A DNA stretch of 64,000 nt from Rhodobacteraceae bacterium DSL-40. GTDB taxonomy: Bacteria; Pseudomonadota; Alphaproteobacteria; Rhodobacterales; Rhodobacteraceae. The notes below the pieces were generated by a model. It searched no databases, was not told the DNA's origin, and was given only the letters and a program-made list of their open reading frames with translations. Positions 51,674-59,946 of this stretch are shown in pieces. The position numbers were made by a program, and so were the translations under genes. How positions within the stretch are numbered: position 1 is the first letter of the stretch; each line of letters begins with the position of its first letter. Where the stretch lies: contig QKPN01000014.1 in the NCBI GenBank assembly GCA_003258405.1, positions 1 through 64,000 on the forward strand, given 5' to 3'.

Positions 51674-51741
51674 GGCGGGCCAAGCCCGCCTGAAGCCTGT
51701 AGCCTTGCGCGCCCCAGAGACGGGGCGTGCCCTGCATTGAA

Positions 51742-51771
51742 GCCCCGCGCCGGACGTTTTCGGCGCGGGGC
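51742..51771. terminator. Terminator between convergent purU and SURF1 genes
   Basis: GCCCCGCGCCG and CGGCGCGGGGC form a perfect 11-base stem with an 8-base loop, followed by AATGCTATTTTG on the plus strand. A smaller stem AGGCGGGC/GCCCGCCT (51673-51691) overlaps the purU stop region. The pair should stop the sox operon and possibly the minus-strand cyo transcript. Confidence 0.6.
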
Positions 51772-51775
51772 AATG

Positions 51776-52462
51776 CTATTTTGCGCGCCAGACCAGCACG
51801 AGCCCGCCGGAGAGCAGGGCTGCGAGCGAGAACCAGGTGATCGCGTAGACGAGGTGGCTGTTGTGGAAGCGGATCACGGTGAGCCCGCCACGGGGCCAGC
51901 CGGAGCCGTCTGCATCCGCATCGATGAAATAGGGCGCGATGTCATGCAGGCCGCGGGCCGCGGCAATGGCAGCGACATCGCGGGAATACCAGCGGTCCGC
52001 GCCGGGATCGTTGGCCCGCAGGAAGGCGCCGCCGGGCTCGCTGAGGCGCAGGAGGCCGGTAATTTCCGTCTCGTCGCCGGGAGGGGCGGCGGAGGGCTCC
52101 GCCGGGCGGCCGTCGCCCGTGGGGAGGAAGCCGCGGTTGACGAGCACGACGAACCCGCGGTCGGTCAGGAAGGGGGCGAGCACCCAGTCGCCGCCGCCGA
52201 GCTCGGTCACCGCGAGGACGCGGGTTTCAGGACTGTCGAGAAAATGCCCCGTCACCCGGACATGGCGGTATTCGTCGCGGTCGCGGGAGACGGAAGGCCA
52301 GTCGGCAGGGCCGGGGGCAGCGGCGGGCGCCGCATGAACGCGGGCCTCGACGCGGTCGATCAGGTCGAGCTTCCAGGCGCGGCGCTCGACCTGCCAGATG
52401 CCGAGCGCGAGGAAGACCGCGACGGCGAGGATTCCCAGCCCGAGATATGCGAGCCGGGCCAT
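51776..52462 (-). CDS. SURF1-family protein, heme-copper oxidase assembly
   Basis: A 228-residue protein with an N-terminal (AYLGLGILAVAVFLALGIWQ) and a C-terminal transmembrane helix (AITWFSLAALLSGGLVLVWR) flanking a periplasmic domain, the SURF1/Shy1 layout. FVVLVNRGFLP and RPAEPSAAPPGDETEITGLL are typical. It assists heme a insertion or assembly of oxidases. ATG 52462 is preferred to TTG 52480, which overlaps cyoD by 4 bases. It follows cyoD and probably belongs to the cyo transcript, common in alphaproteobacteria. Confidence 0.85.
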   Translation of the reverse strand: MARLAYLGLGILAVAVFLALGIWQVERRAWKLDLIDRVEARVHAAPAAAPGPADWPSVSRDRDEYRHVRVTGHFLDSPETRVLAVTELGGGDWVLAPFLTDRGFVVLVNRGFLPTGDGRPAEPSAAPPGDETEITGLLRLSEPGGAFLRANDPGADRWYSRDVAAIAAARGLHDIAPYFIDADADGSGWPRGGLTVIRFHNSHLVYAITWFSLAALLSGGLVLVWRAK

Positions 52463-52476
52463 GGAGGGCCTTCGGC

Positions 52477-52917
52477 TCAATCGTGACCGCCGTGCTGCGC
52501 CCCGTTGGTGTCATCTTCGAGCCCGAAATCCGGCATGCCCTCGGTGGTGCCGGGCTGCATCGGTGCCGGTTCGTGCATCATGCCGGGCATCATGTTCCGG
52601 TCGAGGTGATACATCACCCAGAGCGAGCCGGTGAGCGCGATGAGGACGAGAATGAGGGTGAAGATGAGCGCCATGACCGACCATCCGCCCTCCGCCTTCG
52701 TGTCCATGTGCAGGAAGTAGACCATGTGGACGAAGATCTGGACGACGGCGAAGCCGATGACGAGCACGGCGGTCAGCGCCGCGCTGTCGAAGGGGCGGCC
52801 CATCACCAGCCAGAACGGGATCGCCGTCAGGATGACGGAAAGCACGAAGCCAGTGATGTAGCCGCTCAGGGTCGAATGGCTGGGGGCGGTATCGTGATGA
52901 TGTCCGTGGGCGCTCAT
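52477..52917 (-). CDS. cyoD: Cytochrome bo3 ubiquinol oxidase subunit IV
   Basis: A 146-residue membrane protein with three helices (GYITGFVLSVILTAIPFWLV, LVIGFAVVQIFVHMVYFLHM, ALIFTLILVLIALTGSLWVM). HMVYFLHMD is the CyoD hallmark. It is longer than the E. coli form (~109) through a Met/Pro/His-rich C-terminal tail, and the N-terminus has a HGHHHD patch. ATG overlaps the cyoC stop by 4 bases. Confidence 0.93.
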   Translation of the reverse strand: MSAHGHHHDTAPSHSTLSGYITGFVLSVILTAIPFWLVMGRPFDSAALTAVLVIGFAVVQIFVHMVYFLHMDTKAEGGWSVMALIFTLILVLIALTGSLWVMYHLDRNMMPGMMHEPAPMQPGTTEGMPDFGLEDDTNGAQHGGHD

Positions 52918-53549
52918 CGCATCACTCCCAGCAGGTAGACGAAGGTGAAGACGCCGATCCAGACCACGTCGAGGAAATGCCAGAACATGCTGAGGCAGAG
53001 CAGCCGCCGGCGGTTGGCCTCGATCAGCCCGTGCTTGCGGAGCTGGACCACCATCACGGCGATCCAGACGAGACCGGACGTCACGTGCAGCCCGTGGGTG
53101 CCGACGAGCGCGAAGAAGGAGGAGAGGAACGCGCTCCGTTGTGGCCCGGCGCCCTCGGCGATCAGCGAGCCGAACTCGTAGAGCTCGATGCAGACGAAGG
53201 CCGCGCCGAAGGCTGCGGTCACCATCAGCCATTTCTGCGTCCGCTGGTTGTCGTCGTCCTGCATGGCGAGGATGGCGAAGCCGTAGGTGATCGAGGAGAA
53301 GAGCAGCATCGCCGTGTTGACCGCGACGAGCGGCAGCTCGAAGACATCCGCCGGGGTGGGGCCCGCGGCGTAGTTCGCCCCGAGCACCCCAAAGGTCGCG
53401 AACAGCATCGCGAAGATGAGACTGTCGCTCATCAGGTAGATCCAGAACCCGAGCAGGGTGCTGTGGCCGGGTGGATGGTCCGGGCCTTCCGCGACGTGAA
53501 AGACCCGGCGGTCGGTTTCAGTGCCGTGCATCAATGTCGTATCCGTCAT
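52914..53549 (-). CDS. cyoC: Cytochrome bo3 ubiquinol oxidase subunit III
   Basis: A 211-residue five-helix membrane protein. STLLGFWIYLMSDSLIFAML and HGLHVTSGLVWIAVMVVQL are typical of CyoC, with WHFLDVVWIGVFTFVYL near the end. ATG 53549 is chosen, 2 bases after the cyoB stop. Confidence 0.94.
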   Translation of the reverse strand: MTDTTLMHGTETDRRVFHVAEGPDHPPGHSTLLGFWIYLMSDSLIFAMLFATFGVLGANYAAGPTPADVFELPLVAVNTAMLLFSSITYGFAILAMQDDDNQRTQKWLMVTAAFGAAFVCIELYEFGSLIAEGAGPQRSAFLSSFFALVGTHGLHVTSGLVWIAVMVVQLRKHGLIEANRRRLLCLSMFWHFLDVVWIGVFTFVYLLGVMR

Positions 53550-53551
53550 GT

Positions 53552-55546
53552 TCAGGCCCCGGCCCCCAGAAGTCGCGTCCGCTCGTTCTCGGAGGCGCTC
53601 ACCTCGCCGGCCGGGATCGAGTAGTCCCGGTTGTAGTTGAAGGTGTGCCAGATGGTGACGCCGATCATGCCCACGAAGGCGACGATCGCGAGCCACCAGA
53701 TGTGCCAGACCATGGCGAAGCCCAGGGCGACGCTGAGGCCCGCGAGGTAGACGCCGGTGCCGGTGTTCTTCGGCATGTGGATCGGGATGAAGCCGTCCTC
53801 CGGCCGGACGTAGCCGTGCCGCTTCATGTCGGTCCAGGCATCGAGATCATGCACCACCGGCGTGAAGGCGAAGTTGTAGGCTGGCGGCGGCGAGGAGGTG
53901 GACCATTCGAGGGTCCGGCCGTCCCAGGGGTCGCCCGTGGTGTCGCGCAGCGCCTCGCGGTTGCGGATGCTGACGAAGAGCTGCATGAGGAAGGCGCCGA
54001 TGCCGACCGCGATCATCGCCGCGCCGCAGGCCGCGATCACGAACCAGACCTGCAGGCTCGGATCGTCGAAGACGCGAAGGCGCCGGGTGACGCCCATGAG
54101 GCCGAGCACGTAGAGCGGCATGAAGGCGACGTAGAAACCGCCGACCCAGAACCAGAACGAGATCTTGCCCCAGAACGGATCGAGCCGGAAGCCGAAGGCC
54201 TTGGGGAACCAGAAGTTCATGCCGGCAAAGAGCCCGAAGAGCACGCCGCCGATGATGACGTTGTGGAAATGGGCGATCAGGAACAGGCTGTTGTGGAGCA
54301 CGAAGTCGACCGGCGGCACCGCAAGCAGCACGCCCGTCATCCCGCCGATCACGAAGGTGATCATGAAGGCGACCGTCCACATCATCGGCAGGTCGAAGCG
54401 GATCCGGCCGCGATACATCGTGAAGAGCCAGTTGAATATCTTCGCCCCGGTCGGAATCGAGATGACCATCGTGGTGATCCCGAAGAACGAGTTCACGCTC
54501 GCGCCTGAGCCCATGGTGAAGAAGTGGTGCAGCCACACGAGGTAGGAGAGTATCGTGATGACCACGGTGGCATAGACCATCGAGGTGTAGCCGAAGAGCC
54601 GCTTGCCCGAGAAGGTCGAGGTGACCTCGGAGAAGATCCCGAAGACCGGCAGGATAAGAATGTAGACCTCCGGATGCCCCCAGATCCAGATGAGGTTCAC
54701 ATACATCATCGAGTTGCCGCCGAAATCGTTCGTGAAGAAGTTCATTCCGACGTAGCGGTCAAGCATGAGCAGCGCGAGGACAGCGGTCAGCACGGGGAAG
54801 GCCGCGACGATGAGGATGTTGGTGCAGAGCGCCGTCCACGTGAAGATCGGCATCCGCATCAAGGTCATGCCCGGCGCGCGCATCTTCACGATGGTGCAGA
54901 TCAGGTTGACGCCCGAGAGCAATGTCCCGATCCCCGCGATCTGCAGCCCCCATATGTAGTAATCCACCCCGACATCCGGGCTGTAGGCGATGCCCGAGAG
55001 CGGCGGATACGCCAGCCAGCCGGTCTTGGCGAATTCCCCGATGAACAGCGACATCATGATGATGACGGCACCGGACACGGTCATCCAGAAGCTGAAGTTG
55101 TTGAGGAACGGGAACGAGACGTCGCGCGCGCCGATCTGCAAGGGCATGATGTAGTTCATCATGCCCGTCACCATCGGCATGGCGACGAAGAAGATCATGA
55201 TGACGCCGTGCGCGGTGAAGATCTGATCGTAGTGATGGGAGGGCAGGTAGCCGTCGGAGCCGTTGAAGGCGATCGCCTGCTGGAGCCGCATCATGATCGC
55301 GTCGGCGAAGCCCCGGAGCAACATGATGACGCCGAGCACCATGTACATGATGCCGATCTTCTTGTGATCGACGCTCGTGAACCATTCGCTCCAGAGATAC
55401 CCCCAGAGCCTGTAGCGCGTTATGGCGAAGAGCACGGAGCTGCCAATGAGAGCGACGACAATGAATGTCACCACCAGAATCGGCTCATGATAGGGAATGG
55501 CAGACCAGGTCAGTTTGCCGAACAGGAAATGGGTCAGTGCATCCAT
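53552..55546 (-). CDS. cyoB: Cytochrome bo3 ubiquinol oxidase subunit I
   Basis: A 664-residue heme-copper oxidase subunit with about 15 helices. Conserved ligands sit in [11 protein letters not shown] (heme), [19 protein letters not shown] (CuB and the cross-linked Tyr) and [13 protein letters not shown] plus HFHNVIIGG. It reduces oxygen to water and pumps protons. Length and residues match quinol oxidases. Three bases separate it from cyoA. Confidence 0.97.
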   Translation of the reverse strand: MDALTHFLFGKLTWSAIPYHEPILVVTFIVVALIGSSVLFAITRYRLWGYLWSEWFTSVDHKKIGIMYMVLGVIMLLRGFADAIMMRLQQAIAFNGSDGYLPSHHYDQIFTAHGVIMIFFVAMPMVTGMMNYIMPLQIGARDVSFPFLNNFSFWMTVSGAVIIMMSLFIGEFAKTGWLAYPPLSGIAYSPDVGVDYYIWGLQIAGIGTLLSGVNLICTIVKMRAPGMTLMRMPIFTWTALCTNILIVAAFPVLTAVLALLMLDRYVGMNFFTNDFGGNSMMYVNLIWIWGHPEVYILILPVFGIFSEVTSTFSGKRLFGYTSMVYATVVITILSYLVWLHHFFTMGSGASVNSFFGITTMVISIPTGAKIFNWLFTMYRGRIRFDLPMMWTVAFMITFVIGGMTGVLLAVPPVDFVLHNSLFLIAHFHNVIIGGVLFGLFAGMNFWFPKAFGFRLDPFWGKISFWFWVGGFYVAFMPLYVLGLMGVTRRLRVFDDPSLQVWFVIAACGAAMIAVGIGAFLMQLFVSIRNREALRDTTGDPWDGRTLEWSTSSPPPAYNFAFTPVVHDLDAWTDMKRHGYVRPEDGFIPIHMPKNTGTGVYLAGLSVALGFAMVWHIWWLAIVAFVGMIGVTIWHTFNYNRDYSIPAGEVSASENERTRLLGAGA

Positions 55547-55549
55547 CGC

Positions 55550-56635
55550 TCAGTGTTCCTCTTCGGATCCGTGATCCATGGCGGCTTCGTTCGTGCCATG
55601 AGCGTCCATCGGTCCGCCGCGCCGCGTGGTCTTGTCGTATTCGAGTGCGTCGGGTGGGGCCCAGCTGTGGTGGCCCTCGCCGCCGTGCGCCTCTGCGGCC
55701 TGCGCGCTGCCGTGCGGTCCGTGAATGTCGCGCAGGCAGAGCTTGCCGGGCTCGACACACATGCTCACCACGTCGTCGAAGAGAGACGGGTCTGTCGCGC
55801 CGAAGTATCGGACAGGGGCGTTCTCGCTCGGCTTTTCAAGTTCGAGATAGGCTGCGCGATCAAGGGTTCCCTCGCCGCCGCGCACCTTCGCGATCCACTG
55901 GTCGAAGGCCTGGCTGTCGACGCCGTGGAACTCGAACTTCATGCCCGAGTAGCCTGCGCCGCTGTAGTTCGACGAGAAGCCGCCGAACTCGCCGGGCTCG
56001 TTGATGACGGCATGGAGCTTGGTCTCCATCCCCGGCATCGCGTAGATCTGGCCCGCCAGTGCCGGGATGAAGAAGGCGTTCATCACCGTCGAGGAGGTGA
56101 GCCGGAACCGGATCGGCCGGTCCACGGGCGCGGCGATCTCGTTGACCGTGGCAACGCCGTATTGCGGGTAGATGAATAGCCATTTCCAGTCGAGTGCGAC
56201 TGCCTCGATCTCAAGCGGCTCGGTGCCGGCGGCGACGGGCGTGTCGCTGTCGATGCGCTCGATCGGGCGGTAGGGATCGAGCAGATGCGTCCCCATCCAG
56301 GTGAGCGCGCCGAGCCAGATGATGATGAGGAGCGGTGCGCCCCAAATCACAAGCTCCAGTTGAGTTGAGTGGTCCCAATCGGGATCATAGCGCGCTTCGC
56401 GATTTGCCTGGCGGTACTTCCAGGCAAAGAAGACTGTCAGGAACAAGACCGGAATGATGACCAGAAGCATCAAGACGGTCGAAATGATCAGAAGATCTCG
56501 TTGCTGTGCTGCGATATCGCCGGATGGGGAAAGTACCACCCACTTACAACCAGCAACCGTCAGGAGAAGAACGAACGGCAATACATGCCGGCCTCGAAGT
56601 CGTCTCAAGAGATAGCCCACCTTGCCAGCGTCCAT
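55550..56635 (-). CDS. cyoA: Cytochrome bo3 ubiquinol oxidase subunit II, lipoprotein
   Basis: A 361-residue protein. The lipobox LTVAGC places lipidated Cys at residue 30. Two helices follow, then a periplasmic cupredoxin domain. The CuA ligands are absent: SNYSGAGYSGM has no Cys pair, which marks a quinol and not a cytochrome c oxidase. A C-terminal ~60 residues rich in His, Gly, Glu and Asp (HGGEGHHSW, AAMDHGSEEEH) extends beyond the family core. First gene of cyoABCD; an inverted repeat lies just upstream. Confidence 0.95.
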   Translation of the reverse strand: MDAGKVGYLLRRLRGRHVLPFVLLLTVAGCKWVVLSPSGDIAAQQRDLLIISTVLMLLVIIPVLFLTVFFAWKYRQANREARYDPDWDHSTQLELVIWGAPLLIIIWLGALTWMGTHLLDPYRPIERIDSDTPVAAGTEPLEIEAVALDWKWLFIYPQYGVATVNEIAAPVDRPIRFRLTSSTVMNAFFIPALAGQIYAMPGMETKLHAVINEPGEFGGFSSNYSGAGYSGMKFEFHGVDSQAFDQWIAKVRGGEGTLDRAAYLELEKPSENAPVRYFGATDPSLFDDVVSMCVEPGKLCLRDIHGPHGSAQAAEAHGGEGHHSWAPPDALEYDKTTRRGGPMDAHGTNEAAMDHGSEEEH

Positions 56636-56651
56636 TAGCTTGGCGCAATTT

Positions 56652-56676
56652 GACCTCTGTTTAGAGAGTAGAGGTC
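56652..56676. promoter_or_regulatory. Inverted repeat upstream of cyoA, candidate operator
   Basis: GACCTCT and AGAGGTC, 7-base arms separated by 11 bases, 16 bases upstream of the cyoA start in the divergent cyoA/MFS region. Suitable for a repressor or transcription-start control. No known regulator consensus was recognised. Confidence 0.35.
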
Positions 56677-56802
56677 GCCTGCCTGCTATGACATATTGCC
56701 CCGACTCATTTTCCTATGCCTCATCGGCGATCGGTTCAACCCGCCTTGACGTGACCGGGGAATGATCGTCAAAAGTTTGCTGCACCAATGGAAGGCTGTC
56801 AG

Positions 56803-58146
56803 ATGAACACTGATCCATCCGCCGCTGCACTGCCGTCGTCCGGCCATGGAGGCTCAATGGGCGACGGAAGAGGGCACTCCGGCCAACACGGAATTGGCCC
56901 CGGGGAGACCGCAATCGGCGTGATCATCGGACGAACTTCCGAGTTCTTCGACTTCTTCGTCTTCGCGATTGCGTCGGTCCTCGTGTTCCCGCGCCACGTG
57001 TTTCCCTTTGTCGATCCCGTGACCGGGACGCTCTATTCCTTCGGGTTCTTCGCGATCGCGTTCCTCGCCCGGCCCTTCGGCACGGCGCTGTTCATGAAGA
57101 TCGACCGGGCGCACGGGCGGGGCGTGAAACTCACCACGGCGCTCTTCACGCTCGGCACATCGACGGCAGGGATGGCGTTCCTGCCGAGCTACGAAACGAT
57201 TGGAATTGCTGCGCCAATTCTGCTCGCGCTCTTCCGTATCGGACAAGGGCTCGCGATGGGCGGGGTCTGGGACGGGCTCGCCTCGCTGCTCTCGGTCAAC
57301 GTCGATCCGAAGCGCCGCGGCTGGTATGCGATGATCCCGCAGCTCGGCGCGCCGCTCGGTCTGGTCGTCGCGAGCGGACTCTTCGCCTACTTTTACGGCA
57401 ACCTGACCCGGGCCGACTTCTACGACTGGGGCTGGCGCTATCCCTTCTTCGTGGCCATGGCGATCAACGTGGTGGCGCTTTTCGCCCGGCTGCGCATCGT
57501 GGTGACGGAGGAGTATCAGAACCAGTTCGAGGCGCGTCACCTGCAGCCGACACCCATTTTCCAGACGATTCGGGAAGAGGGGATGACTATCGTTCTCGGG
57601 GCCTTCGTGCCGCTCGCAAGCTTCGCGCTCTTCCACATGGTCACGGTATTTCCGCTCTCCTGGGTCTTCCTCTACACCGAGGAATCGATCTCTCACTTCC
57701 TTGTGATCGAGATGATCGGGGCGCTGTTCGGCGTTGCGGCGATGGTTGTCGGCGGCTGGCTCTCCGATCGCCACGGCCGACAGTTGATGCTTGGGGCGAC
57801 GGCGCTCGCCATCGCGATCTTCAGCGGATTCGCTCCGCTCCTGCTCAATGGCGGTGATATCGGCGAGCTCGCCTTCATGATCATCGGCTTCAGCATCCTC
57901 GGCCTCTGCTTCGGCCAGGCCTCGGGATCGGTCGCGTCGAACTTTGGGGTAAAGAACCGCTACACCGCCTCGGCGCTGACCTCGGACTTCGCCTGGCTGC
58001 TCGGCGCGGGATTCGCTCCGCTCGCGGCACTCTCGCTCGCCAGCGCCTTCGGGCTCGGCGCCTCGGGCGGATATCTGCTCTCGGGCGCGGTCTGCACTCT
58101 CATCGCGCTCTATGTAAGCTATCAGAAACGCGGCCGGCTCGACTGA
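56803..58146 (+). CDS. MFS transporter, MHS-type
   Basis: A 447-residue 12-helix major facilitator. The first helix region GRTSEFFDFFVFAIASVLVFP and the loop motif RPFGTALFMKIDRAHGRG, with the second copy WLSDRHGRQLMLG, are typical of the metabolite:proton symporter group. The N-terminal ~30 residues are Gly/His/Ser-rich. ATG 56803 is chosen with GGAAGG 7 bases upstream; ATG 56788 has none. Genes of this type are often found next to cyo operons in alphaproteobacteria. Substrate unknown. Confidence 0.85.
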   Translation: MNTDPSAAALPSSGHGGSMGDGRGHSGQHGIGPGETAIGVIIGRTSEFFDFFVFAIASVLVFPRHVFPFVDPVTGTLYSFGFFAIAFLARPFGTALFMKIDRAHGRGVKLTTALFTLGTSTAGMAFLPSYETIGIAAPILLALFRIGQGLAMGGVWDGLASLLSVNVDPKRRGWYAMIPQLGAPLGLVVASGLFAYFYGNLTRADFYDWGWRYPFFVAMAINVVALFARLRIVVTEEYQNQFEARHLQPTPIFQTIREEGMTIVLGAFVPLASFALFHMVTVFPLSWVFLYTEESISHFLVIEMIGALFGVAAMVVGGWLSDRHGRQLMLGATALAIAIFSGFAPLLLNGGDIGELAFMIIGFSILGLCFGQASGSVASNFGVKNRYTASALTSDFAWLLGAGFAPLAALSLASAFGLGASGGYLLSGAVCTLIALYVSYQKRGRLD

Positions 58147-58294
58147 GCCGGCACGCGCACCGGCAGGCCGATGGAGCGTCTGCCGGTGCGCCATCGCGGG
58201 TGCCCGCGAGTGCGGACCTTTTCCGGTGTACCGAAGCGGCAGCGGAGCGGGTTCTGTCGAGCCGGCCCGTGTTTTGCCTTTTGGCGGATATGCA

Positions 58295-58325
58295 AACGCC
58301 AGCATGCGGGGAGCATGCTGGCGTT
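58295..58325. terminator. Hairpin between convergent MFS and sugar-acid operons
   Basis: AACGCCAGCATGC and GCATGCTGGCGTT form a perfect 13-base stem with a GGGGA loop. It lies 33 bases past the minus-strand operon stop and 150 bases past the MFS stop. T-tracts are poor on both strands but the stem is strong. Confidence 0.6.
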
Positions 58326-58357
58326 GCGGTCTTCGAGCGCGCCTCCAGGCTCCGCCG

Positions 58358-59197
58358 TCAGGCGGGGATGCAGGTCTGGTGCTGGGTGCCGAGGCCCTCG
58401 ATGCCGAGGGCCATCCGGTCGCCGGCTCTGAGATAGGCCGGCGGCTTCTGGCCCATGCCGACGCCCGGCGGCGTGCCGGTGGAGATGATGTCGCCAGGAT
58501 GCAGGCTCATGAACTGCGAGAGATGGGAGATGAGCTGCGCGACGCCGAAATGCATGGTGGCGGTCGAACCGTCCTGATAGCGGGTGCCGTTGACCTCGAG
58601 CCACATCGAAAGGCGCTGCGGGTCGGCGATCTCGTCGGCGGTAACCAGCCATGGACCGATCGGGCCGAAGGTGTCGTGGCTCTTGCCCTTGACCCACTGA
58701 CCTGAGCGATGAAGCTGGAAGTCGCGCTCGCTGAGATCGTTGACCACGCAATAGCCTGCGACATGGGCGAGTGCATCAGCCTCGGAGACGTATTTCGCGG
58801 GCTTGCCGATCACCACGCCGAGCTCGACCTCCCAGTCGCTCTTCACCGAACCGCGGGGGATCTCGACATCGTCATCGGGGCCGCAGATTGCGGAAACCGC
58901 CTTGGAAAACAGCACCGGCTCCTCGGGGAGCGCCATGCCGCTTTCGGCGGCGTGGTCGGCATAGTTGAGGCCGATGCAGAGAAATTTGCCCACCCGGCCC
59001 ACACAGGGGCCGATCCGCTGGCCACTGACCGCGGGCAGGCTCGAGAGGTCGGTGGCGCGGAGCCCATCGAGGCCCGCGGGCGTCAGCACCTCGCCGGCGA
59101 TGTCGTCCACAAGGCCGGAGAGATCGCGAACCGTGCCGTCGGTATCGAGAATGCCGGGCTTTTCCTGGCCTTTCGGGCCATAGCGCAAGAGTTTCAT
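58358..59197 (-). CDS. Fumarylacetoacetate hydrolase-family protein, probable 2,4-diketo-3-deoxy-L-fuconate hydrolase
   Basis: A 279-residue FAH-fold hydrolase. Metal-binding acidic residues lie in DWEVELGVVIGK and in NDLSERDFQ, with GDIISTGTPPGVGMGQKPP close to the C-terminus. FAH enzymes cleave C-C bonds in 2,4-diketo acids. Together with the adjacent SDR (10-base gap) it fits the last step of the diketo-hydrolase L-fucose or L-rhamnose route, giving pyruvate and L-lactate. Start ATG 59197 (MKLLRYGPKGQEKPG). Other acylpyruvate or ureidoglycolate activities are possible. Confidence 0.85.
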   Translation of the reverse strand: MKLLRYGPKGQEKPGILDTDGTVRDLSGLVDDIAGEVLTPAGLDGLRATDLSSLPAVSGQRIGPCVGRVGKFLCIGLNYADHAAESGMALPEEPVLFSKAVSAICGPDDDVEIPRGSVKSDWEVELGVVIGKPAKYVSEADALAHVAGYCVVNDLSERDFQLHRSGQWVKGKSHDTFGPIGPWLVTADEIADPQRLSMWLEVNGTRYQDGSTATMHFGVAQLISHLSQFMSLHPGDIISTGTPPGVGMGQKPPAYLRAGDRMALGIEGLGTQHQTCIPA

Positions 59198-59207
59198 GCT
59201 GTTTCCT

Positions 59208-59936
59208 TCAAATCGCCCAGCCGCCGTCAATCACATGGGTCTGGCCGGTGACAAAGGCCGCCTCGTCCGAGGCGAGCCAGACCGCGAGGGCCGCGATCTC
59301 CGCGGCAGTGCCGATGCGACCCATCGGCTGGCGCGCGATGAACTCGGCAAGCGCCGTGTCGTAATCCCCGGTGGCGCGCAGCCGGTCGTGCAGGGAGGGA
59401 CTGTCCACCGTGCCGGGGCAGATCGCGTTGCAGCGGATGCCGCGGGTCACGAAATCGGCGGCGACCGCTTTGGTGAGGCCGATCACGGCGGCCTTGGAGG
59501 CGGAGTAGGCGAAGCGGTTCGGCACGCCCTTGAGCGAGGAAGCGACGGAGGCCATGTTGATGATCGCCCCGCCACCCGCGGCCAGCATCTCCGGCAGGGC
59601 GCTGCGGATCAGGCGATACATCGAGGTCACGTTCAGATCGAAGGTGAAGCTCCAGTCCTCGGGCGCGCAGTCGAGGATCGTGCCGGAATGGACGTAGCCT
59701 GCGCAGTTGAAGAGGATGTCGAGCGGGCCGAGGCGCCCGATGAGGGCGGACACCGCAGCGGAGTCGGTCACATCGAGATGCACGGTCTCCGCGCCGGCAA
59801 GGCTCTCAAGCGCCGGGGCGTTGATGTCGCAGGCGATGACCCGCGCGCCCTCGGCCATGAAGCGTTCGGCGGTTGCGCGTCCGATGCCCTGGCCCGCCGC
59901 AGTGACCAGGGCGGTCTTGTTTTCCAGTCGTCCCAC
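59208..59936 (-). CDS. Short-chain dehydrogenase, probable 2-keto-3-deoxy-L-fuconate dehydrogenase
   Basis: A 242-residue classical SDR. NAD motif TAAGQGIGRA, NCAG motif FNCAGYVHSGTILDC, catalytic S-x12-Y-x3-K in NMASVASSLKG and YSASKAAVIGLTKAVAADF. It is strikingly like the bacterial 2-keto-3-deoxy-L-fuconate dehydrogenase and mammalian BDH2 group (GIRCNAICPGTVDSPSL, TGQTHVIDGGWAI), as remembered. NAD rather than NADP is suggested by Asp in ACDINAP. It would oxidise the C4 hydroxyl to make the substrate for the FAH protein. Alternative: a hydroxybutyrate dehydrogenase-like role. Confidence 0.85.
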   Translation of the reverse strand: MGRLENKTALVTAAGQGIGRATAERFMAEGARVIACDINAPALESLAGAETVHLDVTDSAAVSALIGRLGPLDILFNCAGYVHSGTILDCAPEDWSFTFDLNVTSMYRLIRSALPEMLAAGGGAIINMASVASSLKGVPNRFAYSASKAAVIGLTKAVAADFVTRGIRCNAICPGTVDSPSLHDRLRATGDYDTALAEFIARQPMGRIGTAAEIAALAVWLASDEAAFVTGQTHVIDGGWAI

Positions 59937-59946
59937 GGGATCTCCC

